Both the position numbers and the translations under genes were made by a program. Under the pieces are notes generated by a model. The model did not search any database. It saw nothing but the letters and a program-made list of their open reading frames with translations, and was not told the origin of the DNA. Positions 15,872 through 23,800 of a stretch of 41,798 nt of DNA are shown here, piece after piece. Location: NCBI GenBank assembly GCA_029060285.1, contig JAIDUH010000007.1, forward strand, positions 1-41,798, read 5' to 3'. How positions within the stretch are numbered: position 1 is the first letter of the stretch; each line of letters begins with the position of its first letter. This DNA comes from Muribaculaceae bacterium (GTDB lineage: Bacteria; Bacteroidota; Bacteroidia; Bacteroidales; Muribaculaceae).

Positions 15872-16060
15872 AGAGCACCTGACTCTCCTTGTCCATCATT
15901 TGGCAGGGAGTCCTTGGTTCAAGCCTAAGTGGGACCACAAATTAGAAATCAAGCAGTTACGACAACAATCGTAACTGCTTTTTCTTTTGTCTTGAACACA
16001 AATCTGAACACAACTCTGCGTCAACTCCATTTTGCCATGTCTTCCTATTGTCTGTGTTCA
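15872..16060 (+). repeat. Fossil tRNA fragment and second left-end copy
   Basis: AGAGCACCTGACTC (15872-15885) matches the tRNA at 6245-6258. Then 18 unrelated bases replace ATAAT, and from 15904 to 16060 the sequence follows 6264-6420 without gaps at about 88 percent identity. It includes a perfect-stem terminator (15951-15980) and the TTGAACAC/CTGAACAC pair. It cannot make a tRNA. It looks like the left end of an older related element left behind in the chromosome. Confidence 0.7.
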
Positions 16061-16210
16061 CGATAGTGTGTCCAAATATTGCGTTAAGCCGTCACTCCCC
16101 AAAGCACAAGATTGTGGTGCGAACGCAGTGAGCACATCCTTATGGCTTTAACATCCAGATTCTCATTTTAGCTTCATCGTAGAAATCCTCGAAAATAAAT
16201 CGTAAAAACT
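16061..16210. other. Intergenic stretch right of the island
   Basis: No gene is visible. GTTAAGCC near 16083 and GGCTTTAAC near 16144 can pair around a loop of about 50 nt that itself contains GTGC/GCAC complements. A structured remnant is possible, but support is weak. Confidence 0.3.
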
Positions 16211-16242
16211 ATTGCCGGAGCGTCCGGGATTGATTAACTTTG
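16211..16242 (+). promoter_or_regulatory. Promoter of the rhodanese-prmC-recX unit
   Basis: TAACTTTG at 16235-16242 is a perfect -7 element. ATTG at 16211-16214 matches three of four -33 bases with a 20-bp spacer. The 5' UTR to the rhodanese ATG is about 93 nt. Confidence 0.6.
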
Positions 16243-16340
16243 CAGTATGAATGTCAATCGCTCGGATCATATTTCCTTGCGTTTGAGTAAATCATAGGTT
16301 TTCGACTCAGAAAGTTGGATAAAACACATTTACTTATAAT

Positions 16341-16739
16341 ATGCAGTTTTTTAGAATATTTTTTTCATTAATAGCAGTTTTGATTATGGCAACGTGCAGT
16401 GTTAAAGCAGAGAATCCGGATTTGGAGACGGTCTCTACAGAAGAATTTAAAAATCAGCTTACTGAAGATCCTTCAGCATATCTTCTTGATGTACGGACTC
16501 CGGAGGAATTTGCTGAAGGGCATCTTGCAGGAGCTCATATCCTCAACTGGCTTGATCCGGAGACATTTCAAAGAGATGCAAAGGACCTCGACAAGTCGAA
16601 GACCATCTACGTCTATTGTAGAAGTGGCCGGCGAAGTCATGAGGCTGGCAGCTATCTCGCTGAGCATGGCTATCATGTAGTGGATATGGAAGGTGGCATA
16701 CTTGCATGGGAGAAAGATGGATTCCCTGTCTCAAAATAG
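16341..16739 (+). CDS. Exported rhodanese-domain protein
   Basis: The 132-residue protein has an N-terminal signal peptide ending near SVKA, so it should be periplasmic. A Cys at residue 20 (IMATC) is not a good lipobox. The single rhodanese domain spans about 30-130, with LDVRTPEEF, GHLAGA and the active-site loop YCRSGRRS containing the catalytic Cys. The CRSGRR loop suits sulfurtransferases of the PspE/GlpE type that carry a persulfide; the acceptor is unknown. It is the first gene after the island and lies 35 nt before prmC, with a good promoter upstream. Confidence 0.93.
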   Translation: MQFFRIFFSLIAVLIMATCSVKAENPDLETVSTEEFKNQLTEDPSAYLLDVRTPEEFAEGHLAGAHILNWLDPETFQRDAKDLDKSKTIYVYCRSGRRSHEAGSYLAEHGYHVVDMEGGILAWEKDGFPVSK

Positions 16740-16774
16740 AACGGTCTCGAATGTATTTATAGTTAATTGCGGTT

Positions 16775-17620
16775 ATGACGGTTAGAGAGGAGTTGCTGGA
16801 TGTAAGGAAGCGTCTGGATGGAATTTTCGACAGGAGGGAGCGCGAGGCTGTAATCTTGTTGGTGTTTGATTATGTAAAAGGTTGGGGTAGGGTAGATTTG
16901 ATTATGAATGAGGGCAAGGATTTGTCTGATTTTACAAAAAATGAGATCGACCGTATTGTCGACCGTCTCATACTTGGCGAACCCATACAATACATTACCG
17001 GCAAAGCACGCTTTTTTGGCATGGATTTCAAGGTAAGTCCAGCTGTGCTCATCCCTCGTCCTGAGACAGAAGAACTTGTGGATTGGGTATTGAAAGACTA
17101 TGGTTCGGTTTCCGATCTGTCCGTACTTGATATTGGCACCGGCTCCGGTTGTATAGCCATATCGCTTGCCCGGAATCTTCCATTTGCAGAAGTCTCTGCT
17201 CTTGATTTCAGCGAGTCTGCCATAGGGCAAGCTGAGGAGAATGCAAAAGACTTCAAGGTGAAAATAAGATTTATCAAAGCTGATATGTATGGAGGGATGC
17301 CTGCTCCCGGGTCTCTTGATGTCATTGTAAGCAACCCTCCTTACATCACTCCGGATGAAGCCGTTGACATGGAAGTGCGTGTCAAGGATTTCGAACCTGC
17401 TGACGCCCTCTTTGTCACTTCTGATGATCCCATTCTGCCCTATAAGCGTATTGAAGCTATTGCGGATCGCGGTCTAAGACAAGGGGGTGCTGTATATATG
17501 GAGCTTAATCCTCGCTTTGCTGATGATGTCGTGGCATACTTTAAATTGAAAAACTGGCAAGAGGTAGAGTTGAGAGTAGACTCGTATGGGAAAAAGAGGA
17601 TGATAAAGGCTGCCAGATAA
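16775..17620 (+). CDS. prmC: Release factor glutamine methyltransferase
   Basis: The 281-residue protein has an N-terminal helical domain (about 1-90), which recognises the release factor, and a Rossmann methyltransferase domain. SAM-binding DIGTGSGCIAI lies near residue 119 and the substrate-glutamine motif NPPYIT near 187. RPETEELV precedes the SAM motif, as usual. PrmC methylates the GGQ glutamine of RF1 and RF2 using S-adenosylmethionine, in the cytoplasm. Length and motifs are normal. It is followed after 27 nt by recX. Confidence 0.97.
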   Translation: MTVREELLDVRKRLDGIFDRREREAVILLVFDYVKGWGRVDLIMNEGKDLSDFTKNEIDRIVDRLILGEPIQYITGKARFFGMDFKVSPAVLIPRPETEELVDWVLKDYGSVSDLSVLDIGTGSGCIAISLARNLPFAEVSALDFSESAIGQAEENAKDFKVKIRFIKADMYGGMPAPGSLDVIVSNPPYITPDEAVDMEVRVKDFEPADALFVTSDDPILPYKRIEAIADRGLRQGGAVYMELNPRFADDVVAYFKLKNWQEVELRVDSYGKKRMIKAAR

Positions 17621-17647
17621 TTTTCAATGTTAACTCCCTTTTAGATT

Positions 17648-18124
17648 ATGAAAAAAACTCCAACTGCTGAAGAAATGCTTGTTAAAATGGCAGGTCTTTG
17701 TGCCGGAGCTGAGCAATGCACTGCCGATATCCGTCAAAAGATACTGAAGCAAGGCTTCTCTACTGAAGAGGCAGAGAAGATGCTTGCATACTTAGGGGCT
17801 AATAAGTATATTGATGACGCTCGCTATGCCCGAGCTTATGCCGTAGACAAGGTGCGTTTCTCTGGCTGGGGGAAGATGAAGGTCAGGATGGGACTTCGTG
17901 CCAAAGGCATGAATGACTCGTTGATCAGTCAGGCGCTCGATTATGTGCCTTCGGAGGAATACTGCGATGCTCTTGAAAAGGTGCTCATGTCTAAGGCCCG
18001 TAGCCTTGATCTTGCAGATGTCAAGGATCGGCAGAAGCTCTATAGGCATTTGGCATCACGTGGATTTGAATCTCAACTGATCATCTCTGCTATGCGCAAA
18101 TGCATTAAGTCTAAAACTTCATGA
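17648..18124 (+). CDS. recX: RecX-family regulator of RecA
   Basis: This 158-residue, all-helical protein has the characteristic DDARYARAYAVDK and RFSGWGKMKVRMGLRAKG segments and tandem three-helix repeats. RecX binds within RecA filaments and limits strand exchange. In most bacteria recX is near recA, but in Bacteroidales it commonly lies elsewhere; here it sits between prmC and comF. The length is usual. Confidence 0.92.
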   Translation: MKKTPTAEEMLVKMAGLCAGAEQCTADIRQKILKQGFSTEEAEKMLAYLGANKYIDDARYARAYAVDKVRFSGWGKMKVRMGLRAKGMNDSLISQALDYVPSEEYCDALEKVLMSKARSLDLADVKDRQKLYRHLASRGFESQLIISAMRKCIKSKTS

Positions 18125-18172
18125 CGAATCGTTAATAATTCTGCTAACCTTTCTGCTAAACTCGGCAATCCT

Positions 18173-18859
18173 ATGGAATTTTTGCGTGACATAGCTGATT
18201 TCTTTCTTCCGCGTACATGTCATTTATGCGGATGCCTGCTCAGGGATTCGGAAAATGTTTTTTGTGTCAGATGCGTAGAGACTCTTCCTCGGTCGCTCTA
18301 TCATCTTATGCCCTTGAATCCCATGGAACGTCGCTTCGCGGGGATAGTCCCGTTCGTCAGGGCTACCGGTCACTTCATCTACTCCCGCAATTCAGAACTT
18401 GCCGAAGCCATCCATGATATGAAATATCGCCGGTTTCCGTCTGTCGGCCGACGCCTTGGCGAAATCGTCGGCGAGGAGCTGAATATGGCTGGCTTCTTTG
18501 CAGGCGCGGATTGCATAGTGGCTGTTCCCATGCACTGGTGGAAAAAGGCCAAGCGTGGATATAACCAGGCTGATTATATCGCTGAAGGTCTGAGTCAGGC
18601 CTCGGGGTTGCCAGTGGTCAATGTCATTAAAGCCTCAAGGGCCCACAAGACTCAGACCGCAATGACTCTTGAGCAACGCCTTGCAAATCTCTCGGGTTCC
18701 TTCAAGGTAATAGATCCGGAAGTATTAAAAGGAAAAGGCGTTGTGCTCATTGATGATGTCTGCACTACTGGCTCCACCCTGCGTGCCCTTGCTGAAGAAA
18801 TATCTTCCGCAGTTCCCGGCTGCCGGCTCTTTCTCCTCTCCCTCTGTGTCACTGTCTGA
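18173..18859 (+). CDS. comF: ComF-family phosphoribosyltransferase-like protein
   Basis: The 228-residue protein has an N-terminal zinc-finger-like pair CHLCGCLL and CVRC (residues 16-37) and a phosphoribosyltransferase fold with the PRPP-binding loop VLIDDVCTTGST near 192-203. KRGYNQADYIAEGL is the family signature. ComF/GntX proteins act in DNA uptake or in processing imported DNA in competent bacteria; in Bacteroidetes the role is unproven. It is 48 nt downstream of recX and probably closes that unit. Confidence 0.93.
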   Translation: MEFLRDIADFFLPRTCHLCGCLLRDSENVFCVRCVETLPRSLYHLMPLNPMERRFAGIVPFVRATGHFIYSRNSELAEAIHDMKYRRFPSVGRRLGEIVGEELNMAGFFAGADCIVAVPMHWWKKAKRGYNQADYIAEGLSQASGLPVVNVIKASRAHKTQTAMTLEQRLANLSGSFKVIDPEVLKGKGVVLIDDVCTTGSTLRALAEEISSAVPGCRLFLLSLCVTV

Positions 18860-18915
18860 TTTCCTTTCCCGCCCTAAATCAAGAGTACAAGAGAATTAAA
18901 AAATATTTAAAAATA

Positions 18916-18947
18916 TTTGCAGAATTGTCAAGATTGTCGTAAATTTG
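18916..18947 (+). promoter_or_regulatory. pyrE promoter
   Basis: TTTG at 18916-18919, a 20-bp spacer and TAAATTTG at 18940-18947 match the Bacteroidetes consensus exactly. The 5' UTR is about 55 nt. Confidence 0.8.
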
Positions 18948-19008
18948 CGTTATAATTGGGAGAATATGTTGATTTGGTGTGTTCCTTTCTCCTCTAAAAT
19001 AAGATATT

Positions 19009-19659
19009 ATGAATACTCCTGACAAAATGCTTGCAGAAAAACTTCTGCAAATCAGTGCAATAAAGCTTCAGCCTTCCAGCCCGTTCATATGGAGTTCGGG
19101 TTGGAACTCGCCGATCTACAACGACAACCGCAAGGCATTGTCGTATCCGGACGTTAGAAATTTTATTAAGATAGAAATGGCTCGGCTCATCATGGAAAAC
19201 TTCCCGGATGTCGATGCCATTGCATCGGTGGCCAACGGTGCGATTGCATTTGGCCTCCTTGCAGCTGATGCCATAGGTCTTCCCTTTGCCTATGTTAGGG
19301 ATACCCCGAAAGATCATGGGCTTGAAAACACCATTGAAGGGAATCTGAAACCGGGATGGAAAGTAGTCGTGATAGAAGACCTTATCTCCACCGGTGGCAA
19401 TTCCTTGAGAGCAGTGGAAGCTGTCAATAATGCCGGATGTGAAGTGATCGGTATGGCTGCTTTGTTCAACTATGAATTCCCCATTGCATTGAAAAGGTTC
19501 CGTGAGGCGAATCTTAACGCGGTGGCACTCTGCACATACACCACGATGCTCGAGGTGGCAGAAAAAATTCATTTCATAAGCAACGAAGAGGCTGAGACGC
19601 TGCGTGATTGGAGAAAGAACCCCGGTTCATGGGTCCCAAACCTTCCGGATCCCTTCTGA
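19009..19659 (+). CDS. pyrE: Orotate phosphoribosyltransferase
   Basis: The 216-residue cytoplasmic enzyme converts orotate and PRPP to orotidine monophosphate in de novo pyrimidine synthesis. The PRPP-binding loop is KVVVIEDLISTGGNS (about 119-133). Conserved SPFIWSSGWNSPIYNDNR at the N-terminus binds orotate, and RDTPKDHG is the flexible catalytic loop, with Lys in its expected place. The length is normal. It has its own promoter and is followed by an SRPBCC gene after 36 nt. Confidence 0.97.
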   Translation: MNTPDKMLAEKLLQISAIKLQPSSPFIWSSGWNSPIYNDNRKALSYPDVRNFIKIEMARLIMENFPDVDAIASVANGAIAFGLLAADAIGLPFAYVRDTPKDHGLENTIEGNLKPGWKVVVIEDLISTGGNSLRAVEAVNNAGCEVIGMAALFNYEFPIALKRFREANLNAVALCTYTTMLEVAEKIHFISNEEAETLRDWRKNPGSWVPNLPDPF

Positions 19660-19695
19660 CCCATTAGATTATAACCCTTAAACACTAAACCAGAA

Positions 19696-20130
19696 ATGGC
19701 AACATATAAAAGTGACGAAGTCCCTTTGAAGGCTTCAGCTCAAAGCGTCTTCGATCGCCTGAGCAATTTTGGATCGCTTAAAAATCTTCTTGCTCAAGTT
19801 CCTGAAGATCAGATTCCTGCTGATAAAAAGGAAATGTTTAATAGCATCCATTTGTCTGACGATAGCATCGAACTCCCCGGTGGCCCTGTAGGTTCTATTC
19901 GTCTGAAAGTCGTTGAGCGTACGTCTCCATCACGCATCACGTTGAAAGGGGAGGGCACCCCTGTGCCTCTTCAGCTTCAACTTGACATCCATCCTGTAGA
20001 TGAAGCGTCTTGCCGTGCCCAGGCTAAGGTAGATCTCGAGATTCCTGCAATGCTCCGTCCGATGATTTCTGGCCCGATGCAGAAGATGACCGAGCAGTTT
20101 GCAAGTGTTCTCCGTTCCATCCCATTTTGA
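19696..20130 (+). CDS. SRPBCC (START-like) superfamily protein
   Basis: The 144-residue soluble protein opens with YKSDEVPLKASAQSVFDRLSNF, the usual start of the polyketide-cyclase/START-like helix-grip fold. It ends with a long amphipathic helix (MQKMTEQFASVLRSIPF) that closes the ligand pocket. No catalytic residues can be assigned. It probably binds a small hydrophobic ligand or is structural. The 36-nt gap after pyrE suggests co-transcription, a pairing often kept in Bacteroidales. Confidence 0.8.
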   Translation: MATYKSDEVPLKASAQSVFDRLSNFGSLKNLLAQVPEDQIPADKKEMFNSIHLSDDSIELPGGPVGSIRLKVVERTSPSRITLKGEGTPVPLQLQLDIHPVDEASCRAQAKVDLEIPAMLRPMISGPMQKMTEQFASVLRSIPF

Positions 20131-20203
20131 TATCAGTCTATTACCCATACGTTAGAGCTGTTTTGCCTAATGCTGTGGTCAATCCAATTGTGCATCATGA
20201 ATT

Positions 20204-20776
20204 ATGCATCATGCATCATGTATTGATAAAGTATTGACAGATTCCCTATCCTTTCTGAAGAATGGTAGTATCTTCTTGTCGCTGATAGCTTTGCTGTCGG
20301 CGTTTTCGGCTTGCAATCAAGTCGACGATGATCGCATCCCGTCCTTGCCCGTCTATGTCGGTCTTTCTGATATTGGTCTGTGGAATGCCTATGGCGTGTC
20401 TGGCGTAGGTGTGTCAAGAAATTTCATCAATTGGCAAGGCACTGTCAGTCCGGCGGGATTCCCTTATAATGCCAACACGTATGTCGGTTTTGGAGGTGTC
20501 CTTTTGATAGGGGGAGTTGATCCTTTCACTGCTGACCCCAATGTCCCTCTTGCCTACGACTTGGCATGCCCCGTAGAATGTAGTCCTACTGTCAGGGTTG
20601 GGATTGACCGGGATAATTTGGAAGCAGTCTGTCCGGAATGCGGTTCTCGATATGATGTGGTGACTGCCGGAGGTGCCCCCGTTGCAGGGCCTGCTCTCAC
20701 CGGTAAGTATAAATATGGATTGCGTCGCTATGTATGTTCCCCTGCTCAAGGAGGCGGTTATATAATTCATAATTGA
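20204..20776 (+). CDS. Lipoprotein with Rieske-like fold and four-Cys motif
   Basis: The product has a hydrophobic leader ending LSAFSAC, a good lipobox, so it is probably a lipoprotein facing the periplasm. The mature part contains ACPVEC, then about 16 residues later CPECGSRYDV and GGAPVAGPA. The second block mirrors Rieske box II (CPxHGSxFD ... G.P..GPA), but the His ligands are absent and four Cys are present. It may bind zinc or a [2Fe-2S]/rubredoxin-like centre, or be a structural relative. The first codons lie in an ATGCATCAT repeat, so the true start may be later. It ends 1 nt before the LysE-type gene. Confidence 0.6.
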   Translation: MHHASCIDKVLTDSLSFLKNGSIFLSLIALLSAFSACNQVDDDRIPSLPVYVGLSDIGLWNAYGVSGVGVSRNFINWQGTVSPAGFPYNANTYVGFGGVLLIGGVDPFTADPNVPLAYDLACPVECSPTVRVGIDRDNLEAVCPECGSRYDVVTAGGAPVAGPALTGKYKYGLRRYVCSPAQGGGYIIHN

Positions 20777-20777
20777 A

Positions 20778-22280
20778 ATGGAAGAGCTTCTGTTGATGAT
20801 ATTGCGTGGATTAGTGATTGGAGTGGTGGTTTCGGCTCCAATGGGGCCAGTGGGCATCTATTGCATACAGCGAACTCTCGACAAAGGTCGTCTTTCAGGT
20901 CTCTACACTGGTGTGGGAGCTGCTGTTTCTGATCTGATCTATTGCCTGCTGACGGGATTCGGAATCTCTTTCATCGAAGATTTTATCAACATTCATCGCT
21001 CTCCCATTCAGCTTCTCGGTTCAGTGGTGCTGATTTTCTTCGGCATTTGGCTCATCAGGAAGAAGCCTGACGATTCTATAGCTGCTGATGCCGACCATGG
21101 TGCCCCTTCGCGTGAGGGCGACATTCTTAAGGGGTTTGCACTGACATTCTCCAATCCTCTCATACTCTTCCTCATCATTGGACTTTTTGCCCAGTTCAAT
21201 TTCGTCATTGAAGGAATGAAATTCTATCACTATATCCTCGGTTTCGTTGGCATCATAGCCGGGGCTTTAGGATGGTGGTGGCTTGTCACTCATTTTGTCG
21301 ATAAGCTGCGTGGTCATTTCACTCAGCGTACAATGAAACTTATCAATAGAGTGATAGGCAGTATTATCCTTGTTTTTGCTGCTGTTGGGATATATTCATC
21401 TACATCCTCCTTGCTTTCAGCTGAAAACTATTTCCCGAACCATATGTCAAATTCCGTGTTGGAATCATTTCGCGTGGCCGATCATTCCATGAAAGGATGG
21501 TATGTTTTGTTTCCCTATGATGATGGAGCAGAATTGAGGCTATATGTCACTCCGGTGTCAGAAAAAGATCCGTTCGGAGATTCGAGTGTTGACGCTCTTC
21601 GGGTGGAGGCAATCCAATATTCTTCAGGAAATTCCGAAGGTGAAGTGTTGGCGTCAGCCATCGTCTCTCATGGAGTGGATCCCTATCGCGGGAAAAATGC
21701 ATGGCGAATCATGAGGAACGGCCACCAGTGGAATGTCTTTGCCGGAAACAGGGAGTATAATCACATTCTTGGCTTCCAATCTCCACAACGCATTTCCGGC
21801 AGCTCGGAAATTATTCCGATAAAACAGGGTGGAATAAGTGTCACGGAACGCACATCTTTCAGTATGCCAGATCAATTGTCCGACTCTTCAGAGCCGGATA
21901 TTTTTATGATGTTGGATCAGTTGTCTGCCAAACGCACTGATCTCCCCGGCATCTATTCGCTGTTCGACTTTGAATTTGATGAGTCCTACGCCCGTTCCGG
22001 TGGCTCTTATCGGCTCGCGGTCGTTCCTGTCGATGATTCAGATACTTTCGACATCTATTATTTGGATGGAGCCAAGGTCAATGCTCCCCTTTGGTCGGCC
22101 GGGATGAAAAAGGGTAAGCTTTTGCCTACTCCTTTTGCCAATGTTTTTAATGTAGAGTGGAGAGATGGTGAAGGCGAATTGCTGAGCCATGATATCCAGG
22201 CCGAATATGATCCTCTTGCCCTTTCATTGGTCATTAAGTTTCCTTATCAGAATAGCTCAATGCGATTCAGGAAAGAATAA
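20778..22280 (+). CDS. LysE-family transporter with extra C-terminal domain
   Basis: Residues 1-210 have six hydrophobic segments and the LysE/RhtB signature: SAPMGPVGIYCIQRTL near the start, GVGAAVSDLIYCLL, and NPLILFLIIGLFAQF. This indicates an amino-acid or small-metabolite exporter of the inner membrane. Residues from about 215 to 500 form a soluble, beta-rich region I do not recognise, with aromatic and acidic residues. LysE proteins are usually about 210-230 residues, so this is more than double length. No frameshift is seen and the frame is continuous. The gene follows the Rieske-like lipoprotein by 1 nt. Confidence 0.75.
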   Translation: MEELLLMILRGLVIGVVVSAPMGPVGIYCIQRTLDKGRLSGLYTGVGAAVSDLIYCLLTGFGISFIEDFINIHRSPIQLLGSVVLIFFGIWLIRKKPDDSIAADADHGAPSREGDILKGFALTFSNPLILFLIIGLFAQFNFVIEGMKFYHYILGFVGIIAGALGWWWLVTHFVDKLRGHFTQRTMKLINRVIGSIILVFAAVGIYSSTSSLLSAENYFPNHMSNSVLESFRVADHSMKGWYVLFPYDDGAELRLYVTPVSEKDPFGDSSVDALRVEAIQYSSGNSEGEVLASAIVSHGVDPYRGKNAWRIMRNGHQWNVFAGNREYNHILGFQSPQRISGSSEIIPIKQGGISVTERTSFSMPDQLSDSSEPDIFMMLDQLSAKRTDLPGIYSLFDFEFDESYARSGGSYRLAVVPVDDSDTFDIYYLDGAKVNAPLWSAGMKKGKLLPTPFANVFNVEWRDGEGELLSHDIQAEYDPLALSLVIKFPYQNSSMRFRKE

Positions 22281-22325
22281 GGAATGATGTCGGATGTTAA
22301 TAGGATAGAGTCAATCCAGGTTTCC

Positions 22326-23645
22326 CTACCAACTTCCGGATGCACCGCCGCCACCGGTTCTTCCTCCTCCGAATCCGCCGCCAAACCCGCCGCCGAAGCC
22401 TCCTCCGCGTCTGCGTGAAGCCGCTCCGAGGGCTGCTGCGGCTGCCATTGCGGCTGCCATGTCTTTCTTTGGAATCCTGAACCCTTTGTCATCCTGATTG
22501 CCACAATATTCGCAACGATATTGCGAAACTCCTTCCCCTTCCGAATGATACGTAGGTTGGCGCAATGTCCTGTTGCCGATGAAATGATATGCCCTTGTGC
22601 CGCAATGAGGACAATGGGTATATTGGGAATTGCGGACCGGGAAGGCAGCCACTTCAGTGTTGCCGCATTTTTCACACTTATGCACATCATAATGCACCGA
22701 GCCTATCTTTTCTTCGAATTGCTGGCTCGGGGTCAATGAGCCTAAAGCCTCTTTTCCCTTCAGAAGCTGCATCTTCCCTCCGCAGAGATCGCATTTGCGG
22801 TTCCCATAGCGGGCCTTGCGGTAATGATATAGAGCCAATAGATAGAAGGGTAGTGCTGTCAGTAGGGTCCCGATTGAAAGAAATCCGAGTAGGGTGAGGC
22901 TCGATCTCCATTCAAAAGCCTTCTCCGAAACCGACTTCATCTTTCGTGCCTTGATTCTATGGGAAATATAGATTCCTGCTGCAAGGAGCCATAAGATTCC
23001 GGCTATAGCCCATAAGAATCCCATCAGGGTTTCTTTGCTCACCGGCGCTTCGTCAATCCCTGAATAATGGTCGGGCAGACCGGAACGCAATTCTTCAGCA
23101 TATTCAGGATCCGTCATTATCTTGGCTATCATTTCTGTGGCTTCTTCCACTGCGCAGTCAAGGCAATCCTTCCTCATGTTGGGCACTACCGCCTCTCTGA
23201 TGATCTTTCCGCAGGTAATGTCAGGTAAAACTCCTTCAGCTCCATAACCTGTCTGGATTCTCACTTGGCGGCTGTCAGGAGAGATGAGCAGGAGCACCCC
23301 GTTGTCATTGTCTTTCTTGCCAAGTCCCCATTTGGTAAATACTTTCTCAGAGAAATCCTCTATAGAATAATCTCCAATTGAAGGCACCACAGCCACTGCC
23401 ACTTCCGCCGTAGTTTCTTCTCGTAGCTGATGAAGTCTGGCATTGACCTGACTTTTTGTAGCAGCGCTCATTCTTCCTTCCGGATCAGCCACATACTCAT
23501 ATCGATTGGCCAAATTAGGATTGACTATATCATCCGGCTCATAATCCCGCCCAAACGCCGGGAAATGCCCGGCAAGACACAGCATCAGGAGCACCCAAAC
23601 TCCGACCGCCTTCCCCCGTTCCAAGATTCTTATATTTATCATCAA
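22326..23645 (-). CDS. TPM-domain protein (YgcG-like) with Gly-rich tail
   Basis: The 439-residue protein has an N-terminal signal peptide (cleavage near residue 32) and a TPM domain at about 48-180 with VNARLHQL and the GLGKKDNDNGVLLLIS block. One membrane helix near 215 and another near 260 follow. Next is a region with several CxxC pairs (CDLCGG, CEKCGN, CPHCG, CEYCGN) that probably bind zinc, then a Gly-rich tail ending GGASGSW. TPM proteins have been linked to photosystem repair in plants and to membrane processes in bacteria; the function here is unknown. It is convergent with the LysE-type gene. Confidence 0.85.
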   Translation of the reverse strand: MMINIRILERGKAVGVWVLLMLCLAGHFPAFGRDYEPDDIVNPNLANRYEYVADPEGRMSAATKSQVNARLHQLREETTAEVAVAVVPSIGDYSIEDFSEKVFTKWGLGKKDNDNGVLLLISPDSRQVRIQTGYGAEGVLPDITCGKIIREAVVPNMRKDCLDCAVEEATEMIAKIMTDPEYAEELRSGLPDHYSGIDEAPVSKETLMGFLWAIAGILWLLAAGIYISHRIKARKMKSVSEKAFEWRSSLTLLGFLSIGTLLTALPFYLLALYHYRKARYGNRKCDLCGGKMQLLKGKEALGSLTPSQQFEEKIGSVHYDVHKCEKCGNTEVAAFPVRNSQYTHCPHCGTRAYHFIGNRTLRQPTYHSEGEGVSQYRCEYCGNQDDKGFRIPKKDMAAAMAAAAALGAASRRRGGGFGGGFGGGFGGGRTGGGGASGSW

Positions 23646-23659
23646 TATCTTCTACTTAA

Positions 23660-23798
23660 AGTTGATACTCAATAATTAATCGTCAATCATTAATTCTCAA
23701 TAATTAATCGTCAATCATTAATTCTGAATAGTTTATAGTTTATAGTTTATCGTTGATCGTTAATCGTTAATAGTTGATCGTTAATCGTTAATCGTTCC
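23660..23798. repeat. Intergenic 7-bp repeat array
   Basis: CAATAATTAATCGTCAATCATTAATTCT occurs twice nearly in tandem, then GTTTATA repeats, then GTTAATCGTTGATC-type repeats with a 7-bp period. The array fills the gap between the TPM gene start and the dgt stop, ending 3 nt from the stop codon at 23801. It is similar to the array at 25807-25883. Confidence 0.75.
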
Positions 23799-23800
23799 CC

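Noticed and set aside
15872-15945. Second tRNA gene
   Set aside because: It lacks the acceptor and D-arm 5' parts, and the anticodon loop region is replaced by 18 unrelated bases, so no cloverleaf forms.
22326-23645. Gly-rich tail of the TPM protein as a second collagen-like tract
   Set aside because: The pattern is GGGF repeats without a regular Gly-X-Y triplet, as usual for YgcG-type proteins.
23660-23798. Possible CRISPR array
   Set aside because: The period is about 7 bp, with no spacers between conserved longer repeats and no cas genes nearby.
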